From contig JAANDG010000064.1 in assembly GCA_036852015.1 (NCBI GenBank), forward strand, positions 124,001-188,000: 64,000 nucleotides of DNA, written 5' to 3'. The translations under genes were made by a program, and so were the position numbers. The DNA is from Pelodera strongyloides. Its lineage: Eukaryota > Nematoda > Chromadorea > Rhabditida > Rhabditidae. The notes below the pieces were generated by a model, which saw only the letters and a list, made by a program, of their open reading frames with translations, had not been told where the DNA came from and ran no database searches. Below, piece after piece: positions 23,501 through 33,615 of this stretch; within the stretch, counting starts at the first letter, position 1, and the number at the start of each line of letters is the position of its first letter.

Positions 23501-25814
23501 GGTATGGTAGTCATCATGTGGCCAAGTGACCAGGCGACAATTAGATAACAGGTATAGTTTTATCATTATATACTTCAAGTATTAATATAAAGTGTCGGTC
23601 AATGATCCAATGTTTTCCCTATCAATTATACCGCTAACAGTAGTATGTTTTTAGTATATGAAGCACAGCACCAGATATGCGATGCGCACAACATGCCGGC
23701 CGGCAAGCATTATCGAAGGCTCCCATGAAAAAATAGGTATGTATTTATTTGTAATTTTCTACACATTCCGTTTATGTAGTGTAAATGTGTAAATATAAGA
23801 CCCACTATGATATAGTCAGTTGTTTCTAATTACAACGTTTTAATTGTGCAGGATCTACTCTGGTGCTGCATAAGGGTCGTGTGACTCGTAATTATAGTGC
23901 AACGTCATGTCAATTTAACTTAATGTAGGTACGAAATTTGATCAATATCTCCATCTGGGTGTGGAAGTGTTGCTTAATTATGTTTGCTCATTTATTGTAA
24001 GTGTAGATTTAAATAGGATTAAAAACTGAATACTTCGCTTTAAGTGATATTTTGTCTTTTAGGCGAAGCTCTGTCGTTGCTGGACCTGGAGCCAGATGTT
24101 GACCTGCTGCAGATGCGGACTAAGTTTTAACCTCACAATTACCTAGATATTTGTTATACTTATACATATTTTAAGGTTTGTAATGTAAGATTCAGCGCAT
24201 GTGAGTGCACATAAGGTTCAGTCGCAGTATGATTATATTTCTAAGCGTAATCTTTAAAAAACCAGTCTAAACATTGTAATATTATTATTATATATAGTCT
24301 TATTTTGGTTACTATTTGTGCATGATTTCATTATGTCTGTGTTTGCCATTCTTCGAAAATAAATGATTTGTTCTTATATTTGTTTGTTGTATAATGATTC
24401 ATGTGTTATAACCTTATAGCATTGTTTATTAATTGATTGGGAACGCATTCTATACGATAGGTACCATTTCTAGCAATTATTTAGCATCGGTTTAGTACTG
24501 GTCTAGGACCTGCCTGGCACGGTCTTCCATTTTTCGGCGTGCAAGCCGCGTGGTTTCGGCGTGCAGGCGGCAACGTGGTGGCGTGCAGGCGGCCACGTCA
24601 CGGCGTGCAAGCCGCGTGGGTATGGCGTGCAACCCTGCACGCCATAACCCAACGGCGTGACACTTTTTCATACCCGCCTGCACGCCGTGACGTTGCCGCT
24701 TGCACGCCAATTTTCTCGTTGTGAGCGTGTGCTTATGGGTGAGTGTATGCACTATGTGCGTGTACTATATGTATGGATATTCATGTCATGCGCGTATGTG
24801 CGTGCGTGTTCATGACTCTCATAGTAAAATTCTTCTAATGCAAAACCATGAGAATCATACCTAATAATCTTACTTTATAAACATTGCGTTCGCATATCCT
24901 TCCGTTTTGCTCGGATCCTTGGCTCCAACGAGTGAAACTTTGGCGATATTCTTGCATTCCACTTCATCCGCTCCCACTTTTAACTTTATCCTATAAATTA
25001 TCGATTTAAAGCGATATAACGCCCGGTTTTGAAATGCATTTTGGCCAACAACAACACTCCCATACGCATATCGTATGCGAACGAATATAATTGGACCAAA
25101 AAATTACGCTTCAAAAACCGGATGTCACACCGCTTTAATATTTGTAAATCAACTTCAGTAACCACGCTAGCAGTAACCACGCTTTGTAATTACTGTTTAG
25201 AAGACCAATTCACATTATGAAGCTTATTTTTGTTCAAATAACATTTATCAAAATAAATTGAAGAGAAGAGAGAAGAACTCACGTCTTATGATACTCTATT
25301 ACTTTGATGACAGCACCAGCCTTTGCACAGATAAATGGGCTTGGAGCCTTGTGCTCCCAACGGATCTGAAAAGCAAATATTTATTATACAGGGAAACTAA
25401 ATAATTGCCGAAACCATACAAAAACCGCCGCTGGCCCTTCACCAAATGGTTTTCAACGAAAAACATCGTGAGTGGTTCGTGACTGGTTCGCGACCAGTTG
25501 GTGACCAGTTCACGACGGTATTCGCTGAAATTTGGTCAACAGGTAGGTCATGAAATGGTAGCCAAATGGGCTGCTCCATTTCTTATGTTATTAGATTGCA
25601 TATGTACTACTGTATTTTGGGCTGTTTCATACTGTGTATCCAGTATTTACAGCATTGACCGTAGACGCGACGTTGAGTGCGGGGAAAACTAAAGTGAGTC
25701 GTAGATACAAGTTCTCCTGCATGTTCCTTTATTATAATTCTGCAGATGAAAAGTAAATATTTACTAAAATAAACTAACCGTAAATACTGGAGCAGCACTC
25801 GGTGCCGCAGCTTT
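14251..25814 (-). CDS. multi-exon protein with degenerate tyrosine-kinase-like domain
   Basis: Probable pseudokinase of tyrosine-kinase-like fold; N-terminus not located. Exons, 5' to 3': 25814-25779, 25365-25283, 24990-24874, 21899-21797, 21664-21616, 21526-21387, 21120-21072, 20670-20582, 20380-20313, 20132-20059, 19861-19764, then unresolved N-lobe exons (17.6-19.7 kb), 17598-17522, 16698-16583, 15837-15691, 15491-15369, 15156-14980, 14682-14587, 14334-14251. Phases agree across all listed junctions except the unresolved part. The N-terminal 300 or so residues are not assigned; the segment [19 protein letters not shown] resembles the end of an SH2 domain, but no FLVR motif is seen. In the kinase C-lobe, HRHLRASN replaces HRDLRAAN (about 15772-15795) and CDY stands where DFG is expected (about 15719-15726). 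APES, SDVWAF and [13 protein letters not shown] are well kept. Loss of both catalytic aspartates argues for a scaffold or regulatory role. The largest intron holds a tentative plus-strand gene. Confidence 0.72.
14840..14948. repeat. GC-richer hairpin word repeat, CCAAATGG type
   Basis: Within an intron of the kinase-like gene. Copies of ACCATTTGG, GTGACCAC, GCGACCA and the complements GGTTGCCAAATGG alternate and could fold on themselves. The same vocabulary recurs at about 18805-18955 and 25437-25572. Confidence 0.6.
15528..15690. repeat. AC microsatellite
   Basis: A long (CA)n tract with ACGC and ACAAAC variants in the intron between two kinase-domain exons (ends 15491 and 15691). It ends only about ten bases from the upstream exon's donor. 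Cys/Val and Thr/His reading frames over it are artefacts. Confidence 0.9.
15950..16130. repeat. GC-rich hairpin word repeat, GCACCATTTCC type
   Basis: Alternating copies of GCGCCGCACCATTTC, AAAATGCGCGCCGC and the complementary GAAATGGTGCGGGGCGC, in an intron of the kinase-like gene. A related block lies at 16302-16456. Confidence 0.65.
16208..16285 (+). other. tRNA-like sequence, Leu/Ser type
   Basis: The A box TGGTCGAGTGGGCTAAGGCG and B box GGTTCGAACCC are both well formed and about 45 bases apart. The acceptor stem does not pair cleanly, so a pseudo-tRNA or SINE head is more likely than a working tRNA gene. It sits between the two GC-rich word-repeat blocks. Confidence 0.5.
16302..16456. 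repeat. GC-rich hairpin word repeat
   Basis: Words such as CCGCACCTTTTCGGCAAC and GGGAAACACCCCCAAAC face partial complements (GTTTGGGGGTGTTTCCC). Intronic in the kinase-like gene, followed by a GA-rich tract at 16506-16573. Confidence 0.65.
16842..16895. repeat. interstitial telomeric repeat (TTAGGC)n
   Basis: At least five TTAGGC or TTTAGGC units followed by decayed CTCAGG units, in the intron between exons 17598-17522 and 16698-16583. TTAGGC is the telomere hexamer of nematodes. Confidence 0.9.
17057..17509. repeat. TTAA-ended palindromic element, type E
   Basis: Second copy of the element at 1591-2024. Ends AAAGGGAGAGGCCC and GGGCCCCTCCCTTTAA. It stops about 12 bases before the donor of the kinase-like exon that ends at 17522. 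Confidence 0.75.
17931..18117. repeat. TTAA-ended palindromic MITE, type A
   Basis: Complete copy with TTAAAGCGAAATACCG at the left and a CGGTGTTTCGCTTTAA right end; intronic. A right-end fragment follows at about 18217-18258. Confidence 0.8.
18290..18420. repeat. GC-rich word repeat, GTGCGCC / GGGCCGCC type
   Basis: The block of GTGCGCCCTGCCACGGTGCG, GCCGCCCACG and facing GTGGGCCGCCAC words ends right at the donor of a possible kinase-like exon near 18410. A related block is at about 39770-39840. Confidence 0.5.
18805..18955. repeat. hairpin word repeat, CCAAATGG type
   Basis: Contains AGTCACCAAATGCTTTTCAC, ACCACGCAAAACATTGGTCA and GTTCACCAAATGGTTT in alternating orientation. Same vocabulary as 14840-14948 and 25437-25572. 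Confidence 0.55.
19524..19605 (+). other. tRNA-like sequence
   Basis: A-box-like GTCGAGTGGTTCAGTC and B-box-like GGGTTTCGAATGC are about 45 bases apart, in an intron of the kinase-like gene. No good cloverleaf; probably tRNA-derived. Confidence 0.4.
20262..20301. repeat. interstitial telomeric repeat (TTAGGC)n
   Basis: Six tandem TTAGGC-type units (one TTTAGG variant), ending about 11 bases from the donor of exon 20380-20313. Confidence 0.9.
20440..20552. repeat. CT microsatellite
   Basis: A long TC tract with TGTCTG interruptions in the short intron between exons 20670-20582 and 20380-20313. Confidence 0.85.
20706..20764. repeat. interstitial telomeric repeat, GCCTAA orientation, decayed
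   Basis: Two clean GCCTAA units pass into decayed GACCCTGAATCTGAG and GAACCGGAGCCGG units. Its orientation is opposite to that of the arrays at 16842 and 20262. It starts about 35 bases upstream of the acceptor of exon 20670-20582. Confidence 0.8.
22012..22219. repeat. GC-rich hairpin word repeat, GGCGTGCAAGCCGCGTG type
   Basis: Built from GGCGTGCAAGCCGCGTG-like words on one side and CCACGCCGCTTGCACGCC on the other, so it can fold into long hairpins. Its first 80 bases match the reverse complement of 39530-39617 closely. It forms the left flank of the segment carrying the tentative nested gene. Confidence 0.75.
22669..24130 (+). CDS. tentative plus-strand gene nested in an intron
   Basis: Unrecognised. 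Two plus-strand exons fit by phase: 22669-22725, preceded by TTGTTCAG and followed by GTAACT, reads [19 protein letters not shown]. The next, 23655-23728, preceded by TTTTTAG, reads [19 protein letters not shown], then RRLP and a stop. Further right, a TTTTAG acceptor opens 24063-24130, reading [19 protein letters not shown], then KF and a stop, followed by AATAAA at 24358. In another frame, 23655-23732 and 23854-23877 can join to that last exon, so alternative 3' ends or two genes are possible. The start codon is not located; ATG codons around 22480 are candidates. It lies wholly inside the 2.97 kb intron of the minus-strand kinase-like gene and is flanked by GC-rich word repeats. Confidence 0.4.
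24358..24363 (+). terminator. candidate poly(A) signal of the nested gene
   Basis: AATAAA on the plus strand 228 bases beyond the TAA at 24128-24130. Confidence 0.45.
24535..24710. repeat. GC-rich hairpin word repeat, GGCGTGCAAGCCGCGTG type
   Basis: Same vocabulary as 22012-22219: GGCGTGCAAGCCGCGTGG and GGCGTGCAGGCGGC words face GCCGCTTGCACGCC. It is the right flank of the nested-gene segment. Confidence 0.75.
25006..25138. repeat. TTAA-ended palindromic MITE, type C
   Basis: Ends TTTAAAGCGATATAACGC and CACCGCTTTAA with inner CCGGTTTTGAAATGC facing TTCAAAAACCGG. It starts 16 bases from the acceptor of exon 24990-24874. Confidence 0.7.
25437..25572. repeat. hairpin word repeat, CCAAATGG / GTTCGCGACC type
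   Basis: Contains ACCAAATGGTTTTCAACG, GTTCGTGACTGGTTCGCGAC and GTAGCCAAATGG; the same family as 14840 and 18805. Intronic in the kinase-like gene. Confidence 0.6.
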
Positions 25815-27565
25815 CTGAAACAAATTAGTATCATAAGTCAAATGTTTCCAATGCAAGCTTCTGGATACGTATCGATTGCTGAAAGGTGTAAAATCCTATG
25901 CTAAACATATAGGTCCCTTGTTGGCGCGTCGCTCACAAAATAATAAACTCGGACCTAGGTTAAATTGAGATAAACTGAGATAAACCCACTTCGTTTCCCA
26001 TGTTCCTTGGCGTGGAACTCAACTGTTCTTGATTTGAGCGCTACAAATAAGTGATTTGAGCTTGCTAAAACTTAATCAGCATGTAATCCAACCAAAAAGC
26101 GGAGTATTACACGTTTCACGGCATAAATTAATATGCTGAAACAGATGCGACGACGGTGCATGGGCGGCGTTAAATCCATTTGAATAAATAATGTTCAAAA
26201 TAGTTTTATGGGGTTTCCAAGTATCCGGACATATTTACCGTGTTTTACGACTTTGCGAGACCCATGTATTAATTTCTCATGTCTTGTTAACGTTGTCGTG
26301 ATCTAGTTTTCTCGAAAATCGTCATCAGCTGGTCACCACACGGTCATCAAAGGTCGTAGACCGGTTATAAAATGGCAATTATTGCGTTTTAATGTGTATG
26401 ATTAATATTTAGCATTTCGAAACAGCATTTCACTTTTCACTTTTCAAACCTTTGCTCGATGAAACTAAATGCTTAAGTTTGTATAACCGTTGATTATACA
26501 TTTTTAGATTACAGATACTTATCGGCTCAGCTCGGTCTGACTGTATACCACAACGCGAAACTCTGACGGCACGTAGAAACAATCAGATGATCTTACAGCA
26601 CAGCTCGCCGCACCTCGGCGCAGTCCAGTCTTGGCTAGTCTCTCGAATGGTTTTTACCAGCGCACTCAGCACGCTTTCGCGAAGATCTGGCGAAGCCGTC
26701 ACGGCGCCGCATCAGTTTTCGCAAAGTCGCCGAGCGTCTATCTTTAGCTGCTCGGAAGATTTGCGCCAGGGTTTCGCCGAGCACCATCCGAGTCTCGTCA
26801 GGGCATAATGATTCCCCGACACCAAGAAACCGACTACCCATGTAAGTTGTTAGTGTATTAAATCAAGCAAATTTCCAAATTTCCATAACTCAAAATCCTT
26901 CAATTCGTACTCTCCTTCACCACGTGTTATCGTATCCAAATCAAGCTCCAACTCCAATAAACTTTATTAATAAAGTATAAATAATAAATTAAAACACAAA
27001 AAAATAATCCTCCAACCAAACGACCAGTAAAATGATGTTAGTGGTGGAAAAGTTCAATAAATATCATGCAATGCATAAAACCCGTCGGGAATCCTTACCA
27101 ATATATACTATTATATAACTACATTCCCAGACACCGGTATTTACCCTACACATGGAAACCGGCGAGAACTTGAAATTAGGACAAATATCAGAGTCACTGT
27201 CACTAATCAATACTAACTTCCTCTGCCCCTATGTGTAATTACACTTAATTAATCAAGCAAAGATTTGTCAAATTCCACAGAAATGGCAGAATAAATAACA
27301 CAATAATAGGGTTTTCATACAAAAACAAGTGTATATAATATAATGCATGCGAGCGGTTAAAGCGAAATAGCGGCTGGTTGTTTTTGAAACGCATCGTGGA
27401 CCGCTGAATTCTTACGTTTATCCAAAGTTTCTCGAATTTAGTTCGATCTTTATTCGAATTTATGTTCATTTGCATAAGTTGCATAAGAATGCTGGTGTAC
27501 TCGATGTGTTTCAAAAACCGGCCGGTATTTCACTTTAATGTTATTAAAAATCGGACATGGACATT
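25815..27565. other. gap upstream of kinase-like gene, no further exon found
   Basis: The start codon of the kinase-like gene should lie here or further right but was not identified. The stretch has a half copy of a foldback family (ATGGGGTTTCCAAGTAT at about 26208), a GC-rich block at 26585-26840 with GGCGAAG, GCGAAGATC and CGCCGAGC words (related to 42030-42245), and a type A MITE at 27357-27538. Confidence 0.5.
27357..27538. repeat. TTAA-ended palindromic MITE, type A
   Basis: Complete copy, TTAAAGCGAAATAGCGG at the left and CCGGCCGGTATTTCACTTTAA-like right end, lying 28 bases beyond the globin stop codon. Confidence 0.8.
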
Positions 27566-28642
27566 CTACAGTACACTCTTTCGTCTGCTACTCGCGGTCC
27601 TTTGTAGTTCGAGCTCGAAGCCCTCAGCTAGCTTTCCCATAATGTATCTGGAAAAAAAACTATAAATTTGATATTTTCTATTTGCTCTTGCTAAAGCAAT
27701 ATAACAGCCAGTGCCAGTTCATACACGCAGGGATATTGTTTTCCGATGTAATGTATGCAAATAACTGGGCGATACCGCGCGAGTCTAATTAAATTTATTT
27801 GTATGTAACAAATGGGAATGCAGTTATGCAAATCCGTTTCAAAAAACGGCTGCCATACGCTTTAATAAGTACAAGTTGTGAGGCGTTTCTGTCACAAAAT
27901 TCAAAACCAAAATTCATAATGCGTCACGTCTCACGTCTACGATGAACGTGCCAAACATAAGAAGCTCTCATTATTAGTATTATAGTTTATACTGCGAACT
28001 CATACAACCTATATATAGAGCGGACACGTCAGCACGTGCTGTACATGCAGGGATCTAAGTTTAGATTTTGTACGAAATTACATGAAAACCGAAAAATTGT
28101 TTTGCGGAAACACAAACAAGTAATTTTCGGTAAATTGGCAATTATGGCTTGACGTGCGAACTGTAATGTGCTATTTATATTACGGGAGAACTCAAAGGAA
28201 AGGGAGGTCTAGTAGAGAGCAAGCTAGAGAGAGAGAAATGACATATGAAGAATGTGAGAAAAAGAGAGAGAAGAAGATATCGAAGAATTAGAGAGAGAGG
28301 AAAAGAGAGAGAGAGAGAAAGGTATAACTCACTTGAGTAATCCCTTCCATCCATCTAGTACTGCACAGGTTCTCTCCTCCTCCGGCAGATTATCGATTAT
28401 ATAATCATAAATACAAGACTGGAAGAGCGGGAGGTACTGTATCCTGAAGCCCTGCTCCTGACGGTGGAAGTGACGACGACCGTACATCACCTAAAGAGGA
28501 GTTACGTTAAAGCGGTATGGCACGTGGTTTTGAAACATTGGTCCATTCTGTGCTGGACAGGACACATGGTGGCACACACATTTGCATACTATGGGAAGTG
28601 GAGTTATCGAGTTAGATGCAGCTACAAGTAGAAAGGTACACA

Positions 28643-28733
<91 letters not shown>

Positions 28734-30974
28734 ACACAAATAAGCGCACAAACGAAAACTCACCAAAATAGGTCCCATATCCGATTCGAGCGTGTGTATG
28801 CTGCGCACACATAGATCGATGACCGACACAAATAGTTTACCGGAGCGGTGGAAGGGTTCATAGCTGTCAACGGTTGTCACGTTATCAGGAATACTGAAGA
28901 CGGCCTTCAGTTCGGGGGCTTGGTCGAAGATACGCTGGAAATATAGGAATTATAGGTTATCAGTTTATATTGCGTGCAGCCAGTAGCATAATTCCGCACA
29001 CTTAAACATGCAACAAGTTTTGTCCACTGTAATCACCAGCTATTAACACGCTTTCAAATAAAAAAGGAACTAAAAGCCTTCGATTATTTTTTATAGGGTT
29101 GACGTTTTGTGAAGGACCTTGATCAGTATGGCTCCACCGTTCGACGACGGACATTGGGAGAACCGAGTAAAAATATACTTTTAACTTGTCAGGATACGCT
29201 CTATACCTGATAGATTCCAAGGCCAATTTGCGTGGAGTCTTTGGCAAATGAGTTCAACAAAGTCCAGGATTGTTGAACGGAATCCTGAAACGTCCAGCTT
29301 TTTTAATTAAACATAATAGATCCCAGTAAAATAAGGCTAGAGGGGAAGGTCAGAGCCGTACCCAATATCAGCAGAGAAGCGAACTCTTCGTAGGTTCCGT
29401 ACCGGTACCGCTCGGTAAAGGAATCGAGCCTGCGTCGCTTATTCCAAAACGTAGACTCCAGCGCTCCAGCCGCTACACCACACATACCTTGGTCCCAGGC
29501 CTGAGGCTTTCGTTTTTAGCAGAGAAGGAACCCAGTCCGATACCACGCCTCTGACGTATCCTTCCAGCCGATGCAGCCCGGCTAACCTGAAAGCAGTAAA
29601 ACAATAAATCAAATCAAAGTAGGTCTTGGACACCCCGAGAACATTTCAGATTTTATCAAAAATGTGAAGTTAACACCAGGAATGGAACTTCAAACTCACT
29701 ATAACCACTGTGCCGTAGCAAAATAGCATTCGCATAGTACTGAGGAGATTTTCGGGGCGCGGTGAAGCAAGCTGTCATAAACTTAAAAACGAAAACAGTA
29801 AGAAAAGTTTCTGCCTCCATACCTTTCGTTGCTTGATCGGTATCACACTCCGTTGGGACGCCACTTGCAGTACGTCGATGTCCGTAGAACTCTAAAGTAT
29901 TGCGAATTTGGTTCCAAATGTTTGGTTCTGTTTATTATTCTTGATTTAGTTTGAGAACATACATCACACTGAGCTCCTACTTTTACTTGAACATGTTTAC
30001 GGCATTTTTATATTACTAGATATCGTGTTACCTACTGTTGAGGGAAATATACGAGATATAGAGTAGAGAGGGATCGAGAGAGACTAGAGAGAGAAGGTGC
30101 TAGAGAAAGATGCTACGAAGGCTACATAATCTTCTCAGTACTGTAATCAAATTCCACTATATGATGAAGTACGGCCTACTTTTCTCTACAAGCGGAAGTA
30201 TCAAGAAATCAGCTAAACCATTATAGCCTAAATCTACGCTAATAAAATTGTCTGATCAACTTTGCAGTCAAGGATCTTGTGACTTTTGTGTGGGCTAGCT
30301 TCTCTATGTCTCCCTCCCTTCCTCTCTCATTCCCTCTCTCTCACTCTCTTTCTCTCTCTCTTTTCTCCTATTTTTCGTCCTTCTGGCTAATTATCTCGTG
30401 GCTGATGACCATATCAGAATCATAATCGAACGTGATGTTGGATTTGCATATACTACATGTGATCCGGCGTGAACGGACATCCGAGCCAACAAAGAAGGAA
30501 GTGAGTGAAGAGAGAGGAAAGAGATAGAACAGAAAAGAAGGAGAGAGTAGAGAGATAGAAGACAGATATCGAGGGAAAGGAAAAATGAATAGATATTATA
30601 TTTTGGAAAGAAAGGAAAAATGAATAGATATTATATTTTGAAACTGACCACCGAAGCCGATTTGTTATTGTTATTTGGTTCGGAATCTGTAGAAGAATTA
30701 TTGGAGTTGACACGTCTGGCTGGCACTCTGACACTTTGGCTTCTGAAATTAAGTCGATTATTTACTCTCGATCGATAAATCAATAAATCTCTCTCCCACC
30801 CTACTATCTCTCCTCGCTCTCTCTCTACTCTCTCTCTCTCCCTCTCTCTTGATAGCAAAGAGTTTAAGCTTACCTATGCGGGCACATAGCTGCTCCACTC
30901 CCAGATAGATCTGACGAAGTACTCTGTCGACTTACACCACCATGTAAACCATGCTGTCCGTGCGTATTTCCCAT
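27566..30974 (-). CDS. nematode globin with long N-terminal extension
   Basis: Heme-binding globin, 283 aa, in eight exons: 30974-30874, 30742-30649, 29891-29823, 29586-29488, 29284-29207, 28934-28764, 28490-28333, 27647-27566; phases agree at every junction. The globin fold starts at about residue 122 (DSVQQSWTLL, helix A) and reads IYQRIFDQAPELKAVF. The expected distal (E7) histidine is near 176 in YEPFHRSGKLF, and the proximal (F8) histidine is likely near 211 in YGRRHF. The CD1 phenylalanine is near 160. The 120-residue N-terminal extension is low-complexity, rich in Ser, Asn and Arg, and begins MGNTHGQHG, which fits an N-myristoylation site, so membrane attachment is likely (inference). 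The C-terminus ends in a basic SSRRKSVL tail. This is the pattern of neuronal or sensor-type nematode globins rather than the secreted two-domain ones. An acceptor lies 7 bases before the ATG, so trans-splicing is possible. Confidence 0.9.
27690..27865. repeat. palindromic MITE, type C
   Basis: Ends TAAAGCAATATAACAGCC and GGCTGCCATACGCTTTAA. It lies in the last intron of the globin gene. Confidence 0.6.
28640..28731. repeat. AC microsatellite
   Basis: A nearly pure (AC)n run of about 90 bases in the globin intron between exons 28934-28764 and 28490-28333. A type B repeat end (TTAAAGCGGTATGGCACGTG) lies at 28507. Confidence 0.9.
29415..29490 (-). other. tRNA-like sequence next to a globin splice donor
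   Basis: On the minus strand the A box TGGTGTAGCGGCTGGAGCGC and B box GGCTCGATTCC are about 40 bases apart. The element begins only a few bases inside the intron after exon 29586-29488. No acceptor stem is apparent, so it is probably tRNA-derived. Confidence 0.5.
30574..30641. repeat. 30 bp direct repeat in globin intron
   Basis: AAAGGAAAAATGAATAGATA and the following TTATATTTTG occur twice in tandem. The second copy ends 8 bases from the donor of exon 30742-30649. Confidence 0.8.
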
Positions 30975-32387
30975 TTTTTTTCTGAAAATGTAGTGAACAA
31001 CTTATTTCTAGCCACAAACTACAGAGTACAGATAACGAAAAAAGCGAGATTTTCATAAATATGCAACGATTAGTTAGAAATGCGAAAAGAAAATAGATGT
31101 AAGTATAAAAATAGATTTTAAAAACCCGCCGGTATTTCTCTTTAAGATCAAAAGAAGAAACGACGGTCTTTAATGGTAGAAAATGTTGTCCGCTGTTTTC
31201 TACAATAATTCTTTCTAGACTATTTATCACCGAGTCGGATCTAAAACACAAATCAACTGCTTTTCTTCTATACAAAATGGAGACGATTGTTCGCCGTTTC
31301 TCAACAATATATCACTAATTATGTGAATATACACATAATTCATAATCTTAAATTTACCAAAAATAAACTAGACAAAAGAACAAAAGATTAGAGATATTTT
31401 AAAAGATAATCAGGGATTTCGTGCAAACATGTGACATCTTAATATAATGATGTAGTTTCTATATTTGGCACACGTCTACAATAAGTATCACTGTGGCCAT
31501 TCGCAAAAACTGTTAAGCAAGATATGGTGAGCTCGAGTTGCGCTCCGACCAACGTTACACTTTGAAATATCCAGCGTAACGCGCGCGCAAACAAACTAAT
31601 AAACAAACTTTCTGGCTTTAATAATAAGTTCTGATTTCATTTTTTTACCACTAATATTAAACAACATCAAAAATCACTAAGTTGTTTATCACAGTATGTA
31701 TGCTTAAATGACTTTGAAAGACTACCTCACACACATGGCCAATTACAAATTGATTGCCAAACAACGAATTACAAGGTATTAGGCATATAATAGAATGTTA
31801 AAAGGTTTATTGAAGCATACTTCAACATTTAAAGGTGCACAACTTATTCACAAACCATGAAACACAGCAAAATTCCATGTATTGAATGTTTTTGCGAAGC
31901 CTTCTATGGGCATGCGGCATGTAGAAATATTGAAAACTATTTTTATTTTATTTTATAAGGGGCTTCTGAATCACATAAAGAAAATATAAAAAATAATGAA
32001 AAGAAAAGAAACTAATATCCTCATTTTCTGATTCTCAACTACTCGTGATGGCAAAAATATGCGAGCGCCTTCAGGGCTTCAGAAATACTGAAATATAGGA
32101 CAAGGATATAACATTGAAGCAGTGCCGGTGAATAAGCCTAAGGCGAACATATATTACACATTTATATTAGACAACGGGTTACACATTTATGTTCGTTCCG
32201 CCTAGCCCAGCCGTTTAGTCATTTCAATTCACATTTTATAGCGCGCATTTAGGGTGTAATTGGATTGACGCTGCGAATAACATAATTATCGAAATCAACT
32301 AATCAAAAGTTCGACACAACGTAAGCAACCTACGTTCAAAGGACCAGGACAAGTACGATAAATGAAAGCGATATTTGACTCTTCTTG

Positions 32388-32455
32388 TTAAAGCGGTATG
32401 ACACGTGGTTTCGGCATCAAGCATACGATTCACAAGCCACGTGCCATACCGCTTT
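32388..32455. repeat. short TTAA-ended palindromic MITE, type B
   Basis: A 68 bp near-perfect palindrome with TTAAAGCGGTATGACACGTG facing CACGTGCCATACCGCTTTA. The smallest member of the type B family seen here. Confidence 0.8.
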
Positions 32456-33350
32456 AGTGAGAACGATCACATTATTTGAATAAAACAAGCGTAGGCGTAC
32501 TTGACAAATAGATATAAGATCCAATATGTTTCAATGTAGTCTGATATATCCCTTCCGCTTACTCTTCTCATGTTTACATATCAAAAGGGGCTTGGATTTC
32601 GATACTCTATAAGCATCCCATATTAGAAAAGGGGGGACGCGGCAATTGAATAAAATCGCAACAAACTAAAGCGGATATGCATAAAATGATAAATTTCCCG
32701 CCTCGCCATCAAAAATAGGTCGATAGAGCTTATTAGGAAACTTTCGTATTTATAAACTTACAACGACATTCAGGCAGTGGGCTCATATTTAGCTTTTAGC
32801 TGGTCTTTTATTCAACTTATACTCACTCGCATATGATGTATGGGAAAGCATTTATACAACACTTGTCTCAAAAAACAGCAAGAGCGAATCTGAGTGTTGC
32901 TGCGTTCTTCATACTCTTCAAATATTTGAAATTAAGATACTTTTCTACAAATCTGAAAAAAAACCTCGTTTGCTTCTGGCAACAGTAATTTAGAACGCAC
33001 AAATCGTGTTGCAAATATATATGCAACAAGTACAACATCTCTCAAAATATGCGGACCCGCAACTGCCAAAACTTCCTGTGAAAAGAGAAATTTACAATTT
33101 TATACGGTAAATTATTCACAAAACGCAATCCCTCCTTCAGCTTATGAATAATTAAACAAGGAAAGATTATCCTATCGCATCATGCAAAGATTACATGCAC
33201 ATGCAATCATCTGCATGAATTTATAATATCAATAAAAAAAAAGTTCCGCACATTGAATTTTGAGAATCTCCCCAAGGGATAACTAGAAGCCTAGAACCTT
33301 TTAAACGGCGTATTCCCTTAGGCACATGAGAACAATTCGAGTACACCTTA

Positions 33351-33505
33351 TTAAAGTAGCATGGCACGTGATGTTTCAGCTGATGCTGGAAAAAATTGTG
33401 TGCCCTTCATGTACAGAATGGAATGCATTTGCACAAAATACATGTGAATGCCGTTATTATTCAACACAAGCATACATTTCAAAACCACATGCAATGCCGC
33501 TTTAA
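33351..33505. repeat. TTAA-ended palindromic MITE, type B
   Basis: Ends TTAAAGTAGCATGGCACGTG and CCACATGCAATGCCGCTTTAA-like. Its right TTAA (33502-33505) is also the left end of the adjoining type A copy. Confidence 0.75.
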
Positions 33506-33615
33506 AGAAAAATACCGGCCGGTTTTTGAAACTCATCGAGTACAGCATTCTTATGCAACTTATGAATTCAGTTGTCCACAATGTGTTTCAGAAACCGGAA
33601 GGTATTTCGCTTTAA
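33502..33615. repeat. short TTAA-ended palindromic MITE, type A
   Basis: A 114 bp type A copy with an internal deletion relative to the 180 bp form. It shares its left TTAA with the type B element to the left. Confidence 0.8.

Noticed and set aside
28491..28880. 129-residue ORF with a long Cys/Val run
   Set aside because: It fuses a real globin exon with the AC microsatellite in the intron.
32900..33075. Minus-strand open frame after a CACAG acceptor, reading EVLAVAGPHILRDVVLVAY and on to a stop
   Set aside because: Single isolated frame with no start, no partner exon and no recognisable motif.
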